Shown here: in pieces, positions 53,348 to 63,653 of the stretch
Numbering within the stretch: position 1 is the stretch's first letter
How the letters are laid out: each line of letters opens with the position of its first letter
Assembly (NCBI GenBank): GCA_019359595.1
Contig: JAHHGZ010000006.1
Span: forward strand, 185,887-249,886
Length of the DNA: 64,000 nucleotides
Direction of reading: 5' to 3'
Source: Cyanomargarita calcarea GSE-NOS-MK-12-04C
Lineage (GTDB): Bacteria > Cyanobacteriota > Cyanobacteriia > Cyanobacteriales > Nostocaceae
Notes under the pieces: model-generated
Told to the model about the DNA's origin: nothing
Databases searched by the model: none
Seen by the model: only the letters and a program-made list of their open reading frames with translations
Made by a program: the position numbers and the translations under genes

Positions 53348-55321
53348 TTATTGTTCACTCCCATCGCTATTAGGCGCAGTTGGTGCAGCTTGCTCACGGT
53401 TGCGACGTAAAGCATTACGCAATCGACTACCGCTATCTGACGATTGATTTGGTTGCTTTAATTCTCGTCGCCGTCTTCGAGTTGAATTTTGCTGCGTTCC
53501 TGACGTTCTAACATCAGCAGTAATTTCCCGTTTTCGCTGTTTTGGTGGTTCTTCAGAAGAACTGTTTTCCACCCGCCGACGCCGCAAACGATTACCAAGA
53601 GAATTTTCTTCAGAACGCCGCTCAGAAGTCGCTTGGGAACGTCGTACTCGCCTATTCAAAGTCGAACCTTCGGAACTTCGTGAACTGGCTTCAACCTCAG
53701 GGCGCAAACGACGACTTAACCTGCTGCTTCTTGATTGATCAGAATTTGAAGAAGCTGTTTGTTGTGAAGATGTCTCCAAATTTCGCCGCCTTCTTCTATT
53801 CGACACAGGAACATCAGTACTATTTGGATTAACTGATGCTTCTAATTGCCGCCTACGTCTTGGTGATTCATCCCCAGAATTATTCTCAGATGAAGCTGCT
53901 GCTACTTGCCGTTGCCTTTCTTGTTCTTCCCGTTTTTGCTTGCGATCGCTGACTTGGCGATAACGGCGAGAACCCTGAATCGCATATTCTGTGGCGATAT
54001 TGACTCCTTGCCTTCCGCTTTCCGAGGGCTTTAACTTCCATCCTTGCGCTTGTCTGAGGTGTTCTTCATCCAAATCCCGATCGCCACTGGAACGAGCCAA
54101 GCGGACATTGGTAACATTACCATTTGTATCAGTATCAACGGCAACTTCAACTCGACCTTCTGCACCTCGCCGCCTTGCCCTCTCGGAATACTGTGTCTTA
54201 CAATCACGACAAGCAGCTCGACCGTTACCGGAACCACCAGAACCTCGACTGCGTTCGGGTTTCTCTAACTCAGTTGGTATTTTTGGCTGTATTGGTGCGA
54301 CTGCAATAGGTTCGCGGCTCCTTTGTTGTGAATTTCCATTACCATTACCAGAGCCGGAACCGGAACCAGTGCCAGTACCAGAGCCAGAGCCGGAACCGGA
54401 ACCAGTGCCAGTACCAGAGCCGGAACCAGTGCCAGTACCAGTACCAGAGCCAGTACCAGAGCCAGTGCCACTACTAGTACCACTACCAAAAGCAAGAGTC
54501 GAGCCAGAACCGTTACCTGGAAGTGCTGGTTTTCCTGATCCGCCAGAACCGCTTCCAGTACTTGCTTGATTTGCCCTAGAATCTCGGATATCACCCAAAA
54601 GATTTCTTAACTTTTCACTGTCGGCCGATCTGTTTTGAGACGGCTGTGTATCCGAAGATGCATTGGAATTAGTGGTTTGAGTTGTAGGAGCCTTTTCTTG
54701 CTGTTGCGTGCGAGTTACTTCTGGCTTTACCTTTTCAATTGGTGTTTCAGGATCTGTTTTCGTTGGTTTTGATGGTTCAATTTGTCGTTGTGGTGCGGTT
54801 GCAACTTTTTCCGGTTCCTTTGGAGGCTGAGTTTGCTGTTTTGGTAGTGCTTTGAAGTTTTCAAGCCTCGGTACTGGAACAAATGGTTGCTCACGGGGTT
54901 GCTTTTGTTCAACAACAGGGGGTAAGGCACTTTGAGCAGTTACAGGATTTTGGGGAGCAACGCGATTTTGTGCTGGTTGAGCCGTAGAACTCCCGCCACC
55001 AAGCGAAATCGAACCACCACCTCCACCTCCTCCTTGGGCAGTAAGTAGTCTACCACCTCCTGTTGCACCGAGTTCATCTTTAGATGGCTTTTCTTGCTTC
55101 GTTTCTACTGCTGGAGGTGTCTCCTTGACTTCTGGGTCAACATAAGTTAGCTCTATGGGTTGCTCTTCAATTGACGGTACTCTCGCCAATAGATTACCAA
55201 TCCCGGAAGCTAGTACCGCTAGATGCAGCACCAAGGAACTAATCATGCTAAAAGCCAAAAACGGCTTGAGAGCTTTGATTTCTTTTTGTCGCTGTTCAAC
55301 TGCGATACCGGAAAAGCCCAT
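53348..55321 (-). CDS. tonB: TonB energy-transducing protein with long Arg/Ser-rich C-terminal extension
   Basis: 657 residues, about twice the usual TonB size. It transmits proton-motive force from ExbBD to outer-membrane receptors. One N-terminal membrane segment ([20 protein letters not shown], residues 20-40) is followed by a Pro/Gln/Lys-rich periplasmic spacer, a Gly/Ser/Thr dipeptide tract at about 280-325, and the TonB C-terminal domain ([20 protein letters not shown], then [20 protein letters not shown]) at about 375-440. After this come about 215 residues with repeated SxxxRRRRxLE-like blocks, absent from enterobacterial TonB. It is divergent from exbB. Confidence 0.88.
   Translation of the reverse strand: MGFSGIAVEQRQKEIKALKPFLAFSMISSLVLHLAVLASGIGNLLARVPSIEEQPIELTYVDPEVKETPPAVETKQEKPSKDELGATGGGRLLTAQGGGGGGGSISLGGGSSTAQPAQNRVAPQNPVTAQSALPPVVEQKQPREQPFVPVPRLENFKALPKQQTQPPKEPEKVATAPQRQIEPSKPTKTDPETPIEKVKPEVTRTQQQEKAPTTQTTNSNASSDTQPSQNRSADSEKLRNLLGDIRDSRANQASTGSGSGGSGKPALPGNGSGSTLAFGSGTSSGTGSGTGSGTGTGTGSGSGTGTGSGSGSGSGTGTGSGSGSGNGNGNSQQRSREPIAVAPIQPKIPTELEKPERSRGSGGSGNGRAACRDCKTQYSERARRRGAEGRVEVAVDTDTNGNVTNVRLARSSGDRDLDEEHLRQAQGWKLKPSESGRQGVNIATEYAIQGSRRYRQVSDRKQKREEQERQRQVAAASSENNSGDESPRRRRQLEASVNPNSTDVPVSNRRRRRNLETSSQQTASSNSDQSRSSRLSRRLRPEVEASSRSSEGSTLNRRVRRSQATSERRSEENSLGNRLRRRRVENSSSEEPPKQRKREITADVRTSGTQQNSTRRRRRELKQPNQSSDSGSRLRNALRRNREQAAPTAPNSDGSEQ
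54330..54490. repeat. minisatellite encoding Gly-Ser/Gly-Thr tract in tonB
   Basis: On the coding strand, repeated GGTACTGGCACTGGTTCCGG-like hexamer units encode alternating Gly with Ser or Thr. On the given strand they read CCAGTACCAGAGCCGGAACC. Such tracts change length by slippage, so spacer length may vary between strains. Confidence 0.8.
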
Positions 55322-55622
55322 AGCTTGTTGCCATCCATTTTCACTAGTTTTTTTAGATTAAAACTCTTAAATACAAAAGTCAATCAACAAATAGAAGTAA
55401 TTGTTGAGTAAAATAATTTCTATTTAAGTCTGTAGCTCCTTTAGGTCAGCAGCTTGAGGACTTAATGCTAAATACCTGTCCAATAATTATCTCATTAGAC
55501 TTTTGGGTTTACTTGACTTAGGTTTTATTTTATCTTACTCTTTGTTGCAAGTGTATATCATTATGTACTGCAGCAACGGTTAGTCAGGATACCAAATTCT
55601 TAGTTGCTTTAGAGGTTAGTAA
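55322..55622. other. divergent tonB-exbB promoter region
   Basis: 301 bp, AT-rich, with no gene. It must carry promoters in both directions. The stretch CAATAATTATCTCATTAG near 55481 is a poor match to a Fur box and is not claimed. Confidence 0.5.
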
Positions 55623-56279
55623 ATGGGAATAAGCAAGCTTTTTGGGGCAGGTGGCGTAGTAATGTGGCCGCTGCTAGCATTTAGTGTGGTGGCGATTGCA
55701 TTGATCGTTGAGCGAATTTGGTTTTGGTATCGTCTGAATACTCGCCAAAGTCGGGTGGTACGAGAGGTGCTGAATCTCTATCGAAAAGATAACGTTGTTG
55801 GCGCGTTAGATAAACTTCAAAAAAATGTTGATTTACCCATTGCGCGGGTTTTTCTTTCTGCATTGGAATTGGAACAACCCACTCCAGAGGAATTTCGTTT
55901 GGCATTGGAAAGCGAATCCCAGGCAGAAATTCCTATCCTGAAGCGGTTTACTAATATCTTTGATACCATCGTTGCTCTTGCGCCCCTATTCGGTTTGCTG
56001 GGAACAGTTCTAGGCCTAATAACCTCGTTTGCTTCGCTGAATCTAGGTGATGTTGGAGGAACGAAAACAGCTGGTGTTACTAGTGGTATTAGTGAAGCGC
56101 TGGTATCTACTGCTGCGGGATTGATTGTTGCCATATTTGTACTGTTATTCTCCAACACATTCCGGGGATTCTACCAACGTCAAATAGCTTTCCTCCAAGA
56201 ATATGGCGGACAGCTAGAGTTACTATTTCGTCGTCGTTACGAACGAGGAGGGGAGAAGTCTTATGCGGCTACCAGATGA
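55623..56279 (+). CDS. exbB: ExbB/TolQ/MotA proton channel protein
   Basis: 218 residues. It forms the inner-membrane pentamer that with ExbD powers TonB. Membrane segments: VVMWPLLAFSVVAIALIVER (residues 11-30), LAPLFGLLGTVLGLITSFAS near 118-137 and ALVSTAAGLIVAIFVLLFSN near 158-177. The LFGLLGTVLG motif with its conserved Thr is the family signature. It overlaps exbD by 17 bp. Confidence 0.93.
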   Translation: MGISKLFGAGGVVMWPLLAFSVVAIALIVERIWFWYRLNTRQSRVVREVLNLYRKDNVVGALDKLQKNVDLPIARVFLSALELEQPTPEEFRLALESESQAEIPILKRFTNIFDTIVALAPLFGLLGTVLGLITSFASLNLGDVGGTKTAGVTSGISEALVSTAAGLIVAIFVLLFSNTFRGFYQRQIAFLQEYGGQLELLFRRRYERGGEKSYAATR

Positions 56280-56667
56280 ACCCGATATTCCAGCGCAAAT
56301 AAATATCGTCCCAATGATAGATGTCATATTTGCAATTTTGACATTTTTTATTATGTCAACATTATTTTTAACCCGACAGGAAGGGTTACCTGTCAATTTA
56401 CCGAAGGCTGCAACAGCACAGCAAGCCCAAGTTCCAACTAGAATCACCGTGACGGTAGAATCCTCTGGACAGGTCAGCTTGAATAAAAAGCCCACAACCG
56501 TTGATGCTTTAACCGAGCAAGTACGTACTTTAATGGGTACAAATCCGGAAGCGGTTGTAGTTATTAATGCTGACACTAAAGTTGAGCATGGAAACATTGT
56601 GTCGGTAATGGATAAAGTGCGTCAGGTTCCGGGTGCAAAGCTTGCGATCGCAACTCAGAAACCTTAA
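56263..56667 (+). CDS. exbD: ExbD/TolR proton channel protein
   Basis: 134 residues. One N-terminal membrane segment (NIVPMIDVIFAILTFFIMST) contains the essential proton-carrying Asp in MIDVIF near residue 20, followed by a periplasmic domain ending GAKLAIATQKP. It overlaps exbB by 17 bp and lies 9 bp before the first permease gene, so all are likely one transcript. Confidence 0.93.
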   Translation: MRLPDEPDIPAQINIVPMIDVIFAILTFFIMSTLFLTRQEGLPVNLPKAATAQQAQVPTRITVTVESSGQVSLNKKPTTVDALTEQVRTLMGTNPEAVVVINADTKVEHGNIVSVMDKVRQVPGAKLAIATQKP

Positions 56668-56676
56668 CCAAAAATC

Positions 56677-57708
56677 ATGAGTAAATCAACTTCCTCTGCA
56701 ACCAGAGGAATTTTTTCATCTTTAACATTACCCCTTGGGGGTTTAGTTTTAGGATTGCTGGTTCTCGTAGTATGTCTGATATTCAGCGTGACCTTTGGGG
56801 CTGCGGATATTCCTTTGAATAGTATTTATAGTGCATTTACATATGCAGATAATTCTAGAGAACACCTGATAATTCGTACAATCAGACTACCGCGATCGCT
56901 CCTTGCCATTACAGTCGGTGCGGCAATGTCTACTGCCGGTGCAATTATGCAAGGTATCACCCGCAACCCCTTAGCTGACCCAGGAATCTTAGGAATTAAT
57001 GCGGGTGCAGCATGTGCTGTAGTGATTGCGATTTTTGCCTTTGGTGCATCTTCCCCAAGCGTATATATTTGGTATGCCTTAGCTGGTGCTGGCGTTACTG
57101 TCGTTACCGTTTATACCTTGGCATCCCTTGGTCGTGGTGGTGTTACCCCATTAAATCTAACCATTGCTGGTGCCGCAGTTAGCGCTTTTTTGGCTTCAAT
57201 TACCGCAGGTATTCTCATAGTCAGTCAGCGCACTTTAGAAGAAATTCGCTTTTGGTTAGCTGGCTCGTTAGCGGGTACAGATGAAACGATTATTCTCCAA
57301 GTGCTGCCTTATATTTGTATCGGTTTGATATTAGCATTGGCATTGGCAAACCAAATCGCAATTTTAAACTTGGGTGAAGATGTAGCTAGGGGGCTAGGTC
57401 AAGAAACCTTATGGGTAAAAATTATTGCAGCCCTGTCTGTATTATTACTAGCTGGAAGTTCAGTTGCAGCCGCTGGTTCAATTGGATTTATTGGCTTAGT
57501 AGTCCCTTACATTGTTCGCTTGCTAATAGGAGTAGATTACCGTTGGGTTATTCCTTATAGTGCATTATTTGGGGCAATATTACTATTAGCATCAGATATT
57601 GCTGCTCGATTAATAATTCGACCGCAAGAACTTCCAGTAGGTGTGATGACAGCTTTAGTAGGTGCGCCTTTTTTCATCTATTTAGCTAAAACAAAGGTGA
57701 AAAAATGA
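56677..57708 (+). CDS. FecCD-type iron-siderophore ABC permease, first subunit
   Basis: 343 residues with about nine or ten membrane helices. Family landmarks: RTIRLPRSLLAITVGAAMST, AGAIMQGITRNPLADPGILG near residue 90, and the coupling-helix region GSIGFIGLVVPYIVRLLIG near 268. It moves ferric siderophore across the plasma membrane together with the next gene, with which it overlaps as ATGA. Confidence 0.93.
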   Translation: MSKSTSSATRGIFSSLTLPLGGLVLGLLVLVVCLIFSVTFGAADIPLNSIYSAFTYADNSREHLIIRTIRLPRSLLAITVGAAMSTAGAIMQGITRNPLADPGILGINAGAACAVVIAIFAFGASSPSVYIWYALAGAGVTVVTVYTLASLGRGGVTPLNLTIAGAAVSAFLASITAGILIVSQRTLEEIRFWLAGSLAGTDETIILQVLPYICIGLILALALANQIAILNLGEDVARGLGQETLWVKIIAALSVLLLAGSSVAAAGSIGFIGLVVPYIVRLLIGVDYRWVIPYSALFGAILLLASDIAARLIIRPQELPVGVMTALVGAPFFIYLAKTKVKK

Positions 57709-58751
57709 AGAGTAACTCATTAGTTTTTCGCTCTCACAAACTTGGTATATCCTTTCGTTTTCAAAAGCGTGTTCCCACTGTTTTATTTATTCTCATATTT
57801 ACCACATTAGCAGCAATGGTAATTGCTACTTCCTTCGGGGAATATCGGACACCTCCGCTAGTAGTAATTCAAACTGTATTGGGAATAGATACAGGAAACC
57901 CTGATTATGCTTTCGTGATTAATACATTGCGATTGCCAAGAATATTAACTGCCTGTTTTGTGGGTATGGCTTTGGCAATTTCCGGAACAATCATGCAAGG
58001 TATAACTCGCAATCCCCTTGCTGACCCCGGTATTATTGGTATTGACGCAGGTGCTGGTCTTGCAGCTGTAAGTTTGATTGTGCTATTCCCTAATGCTCCA
58101 GCGGGATTATTACCATTGTCAGCCTTTGGTGGTGCATTGATTGCTTCTATACTAATTTACCTCCTAGCTTGGGATAGAGGTACTCATCCCATCCGGTTAA
58201 TCCTAATTGGTGTCGGAATTGCTGCTGTCACAAGTGCTTTTACAAGTTTGATAGTAACATTCGGGAATATTTATGATGTCAGTCAGGCTTTAGTTTGGTT
58301 AGCAGGAAGTGTTTACGGACGCACTTGGGAACAAGTTTTTTCTTTATTACCTTGGTTGATAATATTTATTCCCTTAGCGTTAGTAAAAGCACCCCAATTG
58401 AACGCTTTAGCTTTGGGAGATGAAATCGCCAAAGGGTTAGGTAGTAAAATTGAATGGCAGCGTAGTTTCTTATTATTAATTAGTGCAGCGCTTTCGGGTG
58501 CGGCTGTTGCGACTGCGGGAACGATTGGTTTTATCGGACTAATTTCTCCCCACATTGCACGTCAATTAGTAGGTGGAAATCATCAGGGGTTGATTCCTGT
58601 AGCGGGGATGATTGGAGCAATGATTGTAGTTATTGCTGATTTCTTGGGAAGGGTTTTATTTGCACCCGTGGAACTTCCTTGTGGAATTATTACTGCTGTG
58701 ATTGGTGCCCCGTATTTTATTTATTTGTTGGTGAAAAGTCGTAGGAAATAA
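57705..58751 (+). CDS. FecCD-type iron-siderophore ABC permease, second subunit
   Basis: 348 residues. Same landmarks as its partner: INTLRLPRILTACFVGMALA, SGTIMQGITRNPLADPGIIG near residue 95 and GTIGFIGLISPHIARQLVGG near 275. Two different permeases form a heterodimer as in FecCD and FepDG. Coupled to the upstream gene by 4 bp; the ATPase gene follows after 95 bp. Confidence 0.93.
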   Translation: MKSNSLVFRSHKLGISFRFQKRVPTVLFILIFTTLAAMVIATSFGEYRTPPLVVIQTVLGIDTGNPDYAFVINTLRLPRILTACFVGMALAISGTIMQGITRNPLADPGIIGIDAGAGLAAVSLIVLFPNAPAGLLPLSAFGGALIASILIYLLAWDRGTHPIRLILIGVGIAAVTSAFTSLIVTFGNIYDVSQALVWLAGSVYGRTWEQVFSLLPWLIIFIPLALVKAPQLNALALGDEIAKGLGSKIEWQRSFLLLISAALSGAAVATAGTIGFIGLISPHIARQLVGGNHQGLIPVAGMIGAMIVVIADFLGRVLFAPVELPCGIITAVIGAPYFIYLLVKSRRK

Positions 58752-58846
58752 CTTTATACGATTTAGGGTATACGCAAAGTTTACTTTTTAACCGTATTTA
58801 GTATAGTTAAAAATTCAAAAATTAGTAGACAAATCAAACAATAAAA

Positions 58847-59668
58847 ATGCTATCAAATACTCAAACCCATCACCAACTATCAGCTAATAACCTTACATTA
58901 GGCTATGATGGCACAACAATAATTAAAAATCTCGATTTAACCATACCCACAAGGAAAATAACAGCTTTAGTTGGTGCTAACGGTTGCGGAAAATCTACAC
59001 TACTACGGGGTTTAGCAAGATTATTAAAGCCCAGTAAAGGAACTGTTTATTTAGATGCAGCAGATGCATTTAAACTATCAACAAAAGAAGTTGCCAAAAA
59101 ATTAGGAATTCTCACCCAAGGACCAGTTGCACCAGAAGGTTTAACGGTAAGAGATTTAGTAGCTTGCGGACGTTACCCTTATCAGAATTGGTTGCAACAG
59201 TGGACGAAGGAAGATGAGCGTTTAGTTGAGATTGCCTTAGAAACTACTGGCATGAAAGAATTAGCAGAAAGAGAGTTAGACACCCTTTCTGGAGGACAGC
59301 GACAACGTGCTTGGATTGCGATGGCTTTGGCTCAGGATACAGATATTTTACTATTAGATGAACCGACTACTTTTTTAGATTTGGCGCATCAAATTGAGGT
59401 TTTAGATTTATTGTGGGAGTTGACTCAAAATCACGGCAGAACTTTGGTAATGGTGCTGCACGATTTAAATCAAGCTTGCCGTTATGCTGATTATTTAGTT
59501 GCTGTGAAAGAAGGTAATGTTTTTAGCCAGGGTACACCAGAAGACGTGATGAATGAAACAATGGTGCTGGAAGTTTTTGGGTTGGAATGTCGGATTGTAG
59601 ATGACCCCGTGGCACTTACTCCGATGTGTATACCATTGGGACGCAAAGTAAAGATAAGCAATACATAA
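58847..59668 (+). CDS. iron-siderophore ABC transporter ATP-binding protein (FecE/FhuC type)
   Basis: 273 residues. Walker [21 protein letters not shown] near residue 43, the signature [20 protein letters not shown] near 148, Walker [21 protein letters not shown] near 167 and the switch His in [16 protein letters not shown] near 200. It powers uptake through the two FecCD permeases upstream. Confidence 0.94.
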   Translation: MLSNTQTHHQLSANNLTLGYDGTTIIKNLDLTIPTRKITALVGANGCGKSTLLRGLARLLKPSKGTVYLDAADAFKLSTKEVAKKLGILTQGPVAPEGLTVRDLVACGRYPYQNWLQQWTKEDERLVEIALETTGMKELAERELDTLSGGQRQRAWIAMALAQDTDILLLDEPTTFLDLAHQIEVLDLLWELTQNHGRTLVMVLHDLNQACRYADYLVAVKEGNVFSQGTPEDVMNETMVLEVFGLECRIVDDPVALTPMCIPLGRKVKISNT

Positions 59669-59888
59669 AGCTCCTTTAAATGTTTTTGAAAATATAATGG
59701 GGCTGAAAATATAGCCGTTCTATTTGATTTTTGTTGGCGTAGAAAATAGGTAGCTGTAGGGTGCGTTACGAAGAGCGCTAACACACCCTACGTATCTGAA
59801 AATATGAAGCATCAGATGAATGTTTAAATACAAGTTAAAAGTGCAACAAAAGCTATCTTCCTAATGCATCAAAATAAACAACACAGAC
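59669..59888. repeat. spacer with TGTAGGGTGCGTTA palindrome
   Basis: TGTAGGGTGCGTTACGAAGA at 59755 is followed by GCGCTAACACACCCTACG, a palindromic repeat family frequent in cyanobacteria. It lies after the ATPase gene and might terminate transcription. The rest, up to the AraC start, is the regulator's promoter region. Confidence 0.7.
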
Positions 59889-60890
59889 ATGACCTTAATC
59901 ATCTCGGAAGCCGACTTTTACCAACAAATCCTTGAAGTCGAAGCTGAGAACAATTTGCCCTATAAAACTGTGGAAATACCACTCAATGACCCAAAGCAAC
60001 TTAGTCAAGGCTATCGTCGTTCGATGGATATTTGTCCTGGGTTAAATTTGTTGATTGATGATTACACTCTCCAAGAAGATTTAATCGTTGAGGTAGCTAG
60101 TGGTGAACCTGCATCACAATTAGAATTAAGTTTTAGTCTTTTAGGCGATAATTATGATGAAAAAACTCCTTGTGGAGAAAACTTTTTTTCAGCACATTGG
60201 CATTCAGGAGAAGCAGGTTTCTTTAGATGGCGAGGAGGTTCGCGCATTCTCAAATTTGATATCCACCTTGATGTATGGTTTTTTAAAACTCTGATTGCTG
60301 ACGAAATCGAACAATTACCTCAACTGATACAGCAGGTGATGGAAATACAAGATGAAGTAGAATATCGCCATTTGGCAAAAACTACACCTGCAATGCAAAA
60401 TTTGACAAATCAAATTTTAAATTGCCCCTATCAAGGAATAACAAGAAGATTATATTTGGAAAGCAAAGCTTTAGAATTAATTGCCTTACGTTTGGAACAA
60501 ATTAAAGGCGATACATCGAAGTATCTATCTAGTAATCTTCAGCCAGATGATATTGAACGTATTTACTATGCTAGAGATATTTTAATTAAAAATATCGAAA
60601 ACCCCCCATCGTTAATGGAGTTAGCGCGAATGGTGGGTTTAAATGACTGCACTCTCAAAAAAGGTTTTAGAGAAGTTTTTGCAACAACTGCATTTGGTTA
60701 TTTATACAACTATCGACTAGAAACAGCACGACATTTATTAGAAACTCGCAAAGCCAAAGTTACAGATGTAGTGCGGATGGTTGGATTTAGGGATAGAAGC
60801 TATTTTGCTGCTGCTTTTCGGAAAAAATTTGGTGTAAATCCGAGTATTTATTTAAAAGGAAATCATCAAAACCTCAGAAATTCCGCCTAG
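59889..60890 (+). CDS. AraC-family regulator (PchR-like) of iron uptake
   Basis: 333 residues. The N-terminal 220 residues form a ligand-sensing domain of the PchR type (SAHWHSGEAGFFRWRGGSRI). The C-terminal AraC domain has two helix-turn-helix units: PPSLMELARMVGLNDCTLKK near 240 and AKVTDVVRMVGFRDRSYFAA near 290, ending FRKKFGVNPSIYLKG. PchR relatives activate siderophore receptor genes when the ferric siderophore is present. Its stop codon lies inside the first of three 22-bp repeats that precede the receptor gene, the likely target. Confidence 0.92.
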   Translation: MTLIISEADFYQQILEVEAENNLPYKTVEIPLNDPKQLSQGYRRSMDICPGLNLLIDDYTLQEDLIVEVASGEPASQLELSFSLLGDNYDEKTPCGENFFSAHWHSGEAGFFRWRGGSRILKFDIHLDVWFFKTLIADEIEQLPQLIQQVMEIQDEVEYRHLAKTTPAMQNLTNQILNCPYQGITRRLYLESKALELIALRLEQIKGDTSKYLSSNLQPDDIERIYYARDILIKNIENPPSLMELARMVGLNDCTLKKGFREVFATTAFGYLYNYRLETARHLLETRKAKVTDVVRMVGFRDRSYFAAAFRKKFGVNPSIYLKGNHQNLRNSA

Positions 60891-60941
60891 TCACCATAAA
60901 AATTCCGCGTAGTCACCATAAAAATTCCGTCTAGCCACCAT
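60878..60941 (+). promoter_or_regulatory. three 22-bp direct repeats upstream of the receptor gene
   Basis: AAATTCCGCCTAGTCACCAT (60878), AAATTCCGCGTAGTCACCAT (60900) and AAATTCCGTCTAGCCACCAT (60922) recur at exactly 22-bp period, two DNA turns, each joined by an AA linker. The regular phasing suits binding of an AraC-type activator. The array ends 66 bp before the receptor ATG. Function is inferred. Confidence 0.65.
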
Positions 60942-61007
60942 TAACGTCTTCACTCCCAGAGAACTTACCTATAAGCTTATTGATAAATATTCCTTGTGGT
61001 GTGGAGA

Positions 61008-63623
61008 ATGTTAAATAAATTACAGTATTTGTCTTGGGTGTTGAGTGTGTTATCAGTCTGTTTTGCAGTTTCGGCGAAGGCTGAATCACAACAGTCAAGT
61101 TTAAATCATAAACCAAATAATGTATCTAAAATAACTCATTTAAATGAATTTCCCAAAATAACAACTGTTAAAGAATTGCTTTCCCAATCTCCAACCCCTT
61201 CGCAATCTCCAAGCTTAGTCACAGGTGTTCGCATTAACCAAACCCAAGGGGGGATTGAAGTCATTTTAGACAGCAAAGAAGCTGAAAAACTTCAACCTAC
61301 AAGCCGCAGTGAAGGCAATAGTTTTATTATAGATATACCAAATGCTCAATTGCGCCTGGAAAATGAGAATATATTTCGACAGTCCAAGGCGATCGCGGGA
61401 ATTACTGTAGTTGAAGTTATCAATACCCAGGCTAATGGTATCAGGCTAACTGTTACAGGTGAGGCAGCTTTACCCAAAGTTGAGTTATTTGACAGTGATG
61501 AGGGGTTAATTTTTGGCGTAACACCTGCAACAACAGCGACGCAACCACAGGAAACACCACAACCAGAAAAGCCAACGAGTGAAACCCCACCGCAGCAACC
61601 ATCAGCTGATAATCAAGAACCAATTGAATTGGTAGTGACGGGAGAACAAGACGGATATCGCGTACCAGAAGCATCAACTGCGACTAAGATTGAAGTTCCT
61701 ATACGTGATATTCCTTTTTCAGTTAAGGTAGTCCCCCGTCAGGTACTTGAAGATCAAAAAGTACAACGGGTGACGGATGCTTTGAGAAATGTTGCAGGTG
61801 TAGGCGCTGACCAATCCTCTCGGTCTGCTTTTGATGTTTACACGATACGTGGTATTCCTGGTAGATACTTTAACAACAACATAATTATCAACGGTTTACG
61901 CGATGGGTATACCTTTACTGCTGTAGACGTTGCGAATGTAGAGCAAATAGAAGTTTTGAAAGGACCAGGTGCTGCTCTTTTTGGTCAGGGTCAATTGGGA
62001 GGAACTATTAACGTTACTACGAAACAACCTCTTAGTACTCCTGCCTATTCTGTAGAGGCAAGCTTTGGAAATTTCAACACATACAGTGGCAGCATTGATT
62101 TAACCGGACCTCTCGATGAAAACAAAAATATTCTTTACCGCTTTAACGCCTACGGTTTTAGTTCAGATACGTTTGTTGATTTCTTCAACACCACGCGATA
62201 CTCCTTTGCTCCTGCTCTCTCCATCCGTTTAGGTGAGAGTACCAAGCTGACCTTAGAAGGACAACATACTGTTATTGAACAGCCAAACGACCGTGGTTTG
62301 CCAGCTAGAGGAACTGTCTTACCAAACCGCAATGGTGAAATTCCGATTAACCGCTTTCTCAACGAACCGTCTGTAGACTTCACCAAGATTGAGGTAAATC
62401 GGATTGGCTATCAACTAGACCATCGTTTTAGTGATAGTTGGCAAGTTCGCAACGCATTTCGAGCTACGTTTTACAACCAACCTCAAAGCTCTGGTTTTGC
62501 TAACGCGCTGCTAGAAGACGAACGTACTCTTGAACGTGGTATCTTTGAAGTTAATGAACAGTATGGCTCTAGTTACATTTTGGACACCAATGTAGTCGGT
62601 ACTTTTAAGACAGGAAGTATCGAACACAAGCTACTAATTGGTTTTGATTTGTACAAATTTACATATTCCAACTCTTCGGCGAGTGTAGATATTGCACCAA
62701 TTGACATCTTCAACCCTGTTTACGGTCGTAATCTTGTTGGTGCGAGAACTGCTGAATTTCCTCTTTCCTCAACTATAAATGAAGCATTAGGCATATACAT
62801 ACAAAACCAAATTTCTTTCTCTAACAACCTCAAGCTGTTATTGGGTGGACGCTTCGATATAGTAAATGAAAAGCAAGAAAATGATGTTGGTGAAGCTACA
62901 GCTTTCCAAGAAGACGAAGCCTTCAGCCCCAGAATCGGGATCGTATATCAACCCATTCCACCGATTTCACTCTATGCAAGTTATGGTCGCTCGTTTCAGC
63001 AGTCTGTAGGATCGGGTTTGGATCGGAGGCTATTTGAGCCGGAGCGTGGTACTCAGTATGAAATAGGAGTAAAAGCTGATTTGAGTGATAGGCTTTCTGC
63101 AACACTTGCTTATTATAACCTAACCCGTTCTAATGTTCTCGTTACAGACCCAGCAGATCCTAATTTTTCTATTCAAACAGGCGAACAGAAAAGTCAAGGT
63201 GTTGAAGTTGATATTGCAGGAGAAATTCTTACTGGATGGAAAATCATTGCTTCGAGTGCTTACACTAACGCAGAAGTCACAAAAGACATCGCCTTCTCTG
63301 GTAACGCAATTAATAATGTGCCTGAATTTAGTGCTAGCTTGTGGACTACCTATGAAATTCCGAAGGGAGATTTGCAGGGTTTAGGGTTTGGCTTCGGGCT
63401 GTTTTATGTTGGGGAACGTCAGGGAGATTTAGGAAACACATTTAGCCTACCAAGCTACGTGCGGACAGATGCTGCTCTTTTTTACAAAAGAAACAATTTC
63501 CGCGCTTCTGTCAACATCAAAAACTTGTTTGACACCCGGTATTTTGAAACTGCTGAGAGTGACTTACGTGTTTTTCCAGGCGACCCGTTAACTGTTCTGG
63601 GCTCTGTCTCCTGGACATTTTAA
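61008..63623 (+). CDS. TonB-dependent siderophore receptor with AMIN domain
   Basis: 871 residues from the ATG at 61008 with GTGGAG before it. A signal peptide (LSWVLSVLSVCFAVSAKAES) is followed by an AMIN domain at about 65-175 (TGVRINQTQGGIEVILDSKE), typical of cyanobacterial receptors, then a Pro/Thr-rich linker. The TonB box region and plug (IELVVTGEQDGYRVP, PIRDIPFSVKVVPRQVLEDQ, VEQIEVLKGPGAALFGQGQL) run from about 205 to 345. The barrel ends in the usual C-terminal aromatic residue (LGSVSWTF). It imports ferric siderophore over the outer membrane with the TonB/ExbBD and FecCDE products encoded beside it. Confidence 0.95.
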   Translation: MLNKLQYLSWVLSVLSVCFAVSAKAESQQSSLNHKPNNVSKITHLNEFPKITTVKELLSQSPTPSQSPSLVTGVRINQTQGGIEVILDSKEAEKLQPTSRSEGNSFIIDIPNAQLRLENENIFRQSKAIAGITVVEVINTQANGIRLTVTGEAALPKVELFDSDEGLIFGVTPATTATQPQETPQPEKPTSETPPQQPSADNQEPIELVVTGEQDGYRVPEASTATKIEVPIRDIPFSVKVVPRQVLEDQKVQRVTDALRNVAGVGADQSSRSAFDVYTIRGIPGRYFNNNIIINGLRDGYTFTAVDVANVEQIEVLKGPGAALFGQGQLGGTINVTTKQPLSTPAYSVEASFGNFNTYSGSIDLTGPLDENKNILYRFNAYGFSSDTFVDFFNTTRYSFAPALSIRLGESTKLTLEGQHTVIEQPNDRGLPARGTVLPNRNGEIPINRFLNEPSVDFTKIEVNRIGYQLDHRFSDSWQVRNAFRATFYNQPQSSGFANALLEDERTLERGIFEVNEQYGSSYILDTNVVGTFKTGSIEHKLLIGFDLYKFTYSNSSASVDIAPIDIFNPVYGRNLVGARTAEFPLSSTINEALGIYIQNQISFSNNLKLLLGGRFDIVNEKQENDVGEATAFQEDEAFSPRIGIVYQPIPPISLYASYGRSFQQSVGSGLDRRLFEPERGTQYEIGVKADLSDRLSATLAYYNLTRSNVLVTDPADPNFSIQTGEQKSQGVEVDIAGEILTGWKIIASSAYTNAEVTKDIAFSGNAINNVPEFSASLWTTYEIPKGDLQGLGFGFGLFYVGERQGDLGNTFSLPSYVRTDAALFYKRNNFRASVNIKNLFDTRYFETAESDLRVFPGDPLTVLGSVSWTF

Positions 63624-63653
63624 CACTGTCCCTTCGCTGCGAATACCAGATAG

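Noticed and set aside
53991..54594. Long Pro/Glu-rich and Val/Leu-rich frames overlapping tonB
   Set aside because: They are shadows of the Gly-Ser/Gly-Thr minisatellite and lack ribosome sites; TonB explains the region.
55480..55500. Fur box in the tonB-exbB spacer
   Set aside because: CAATAATTATCTCATTAG has too many mismatches to the inverted heptamer consensus to claim without a matrix score.
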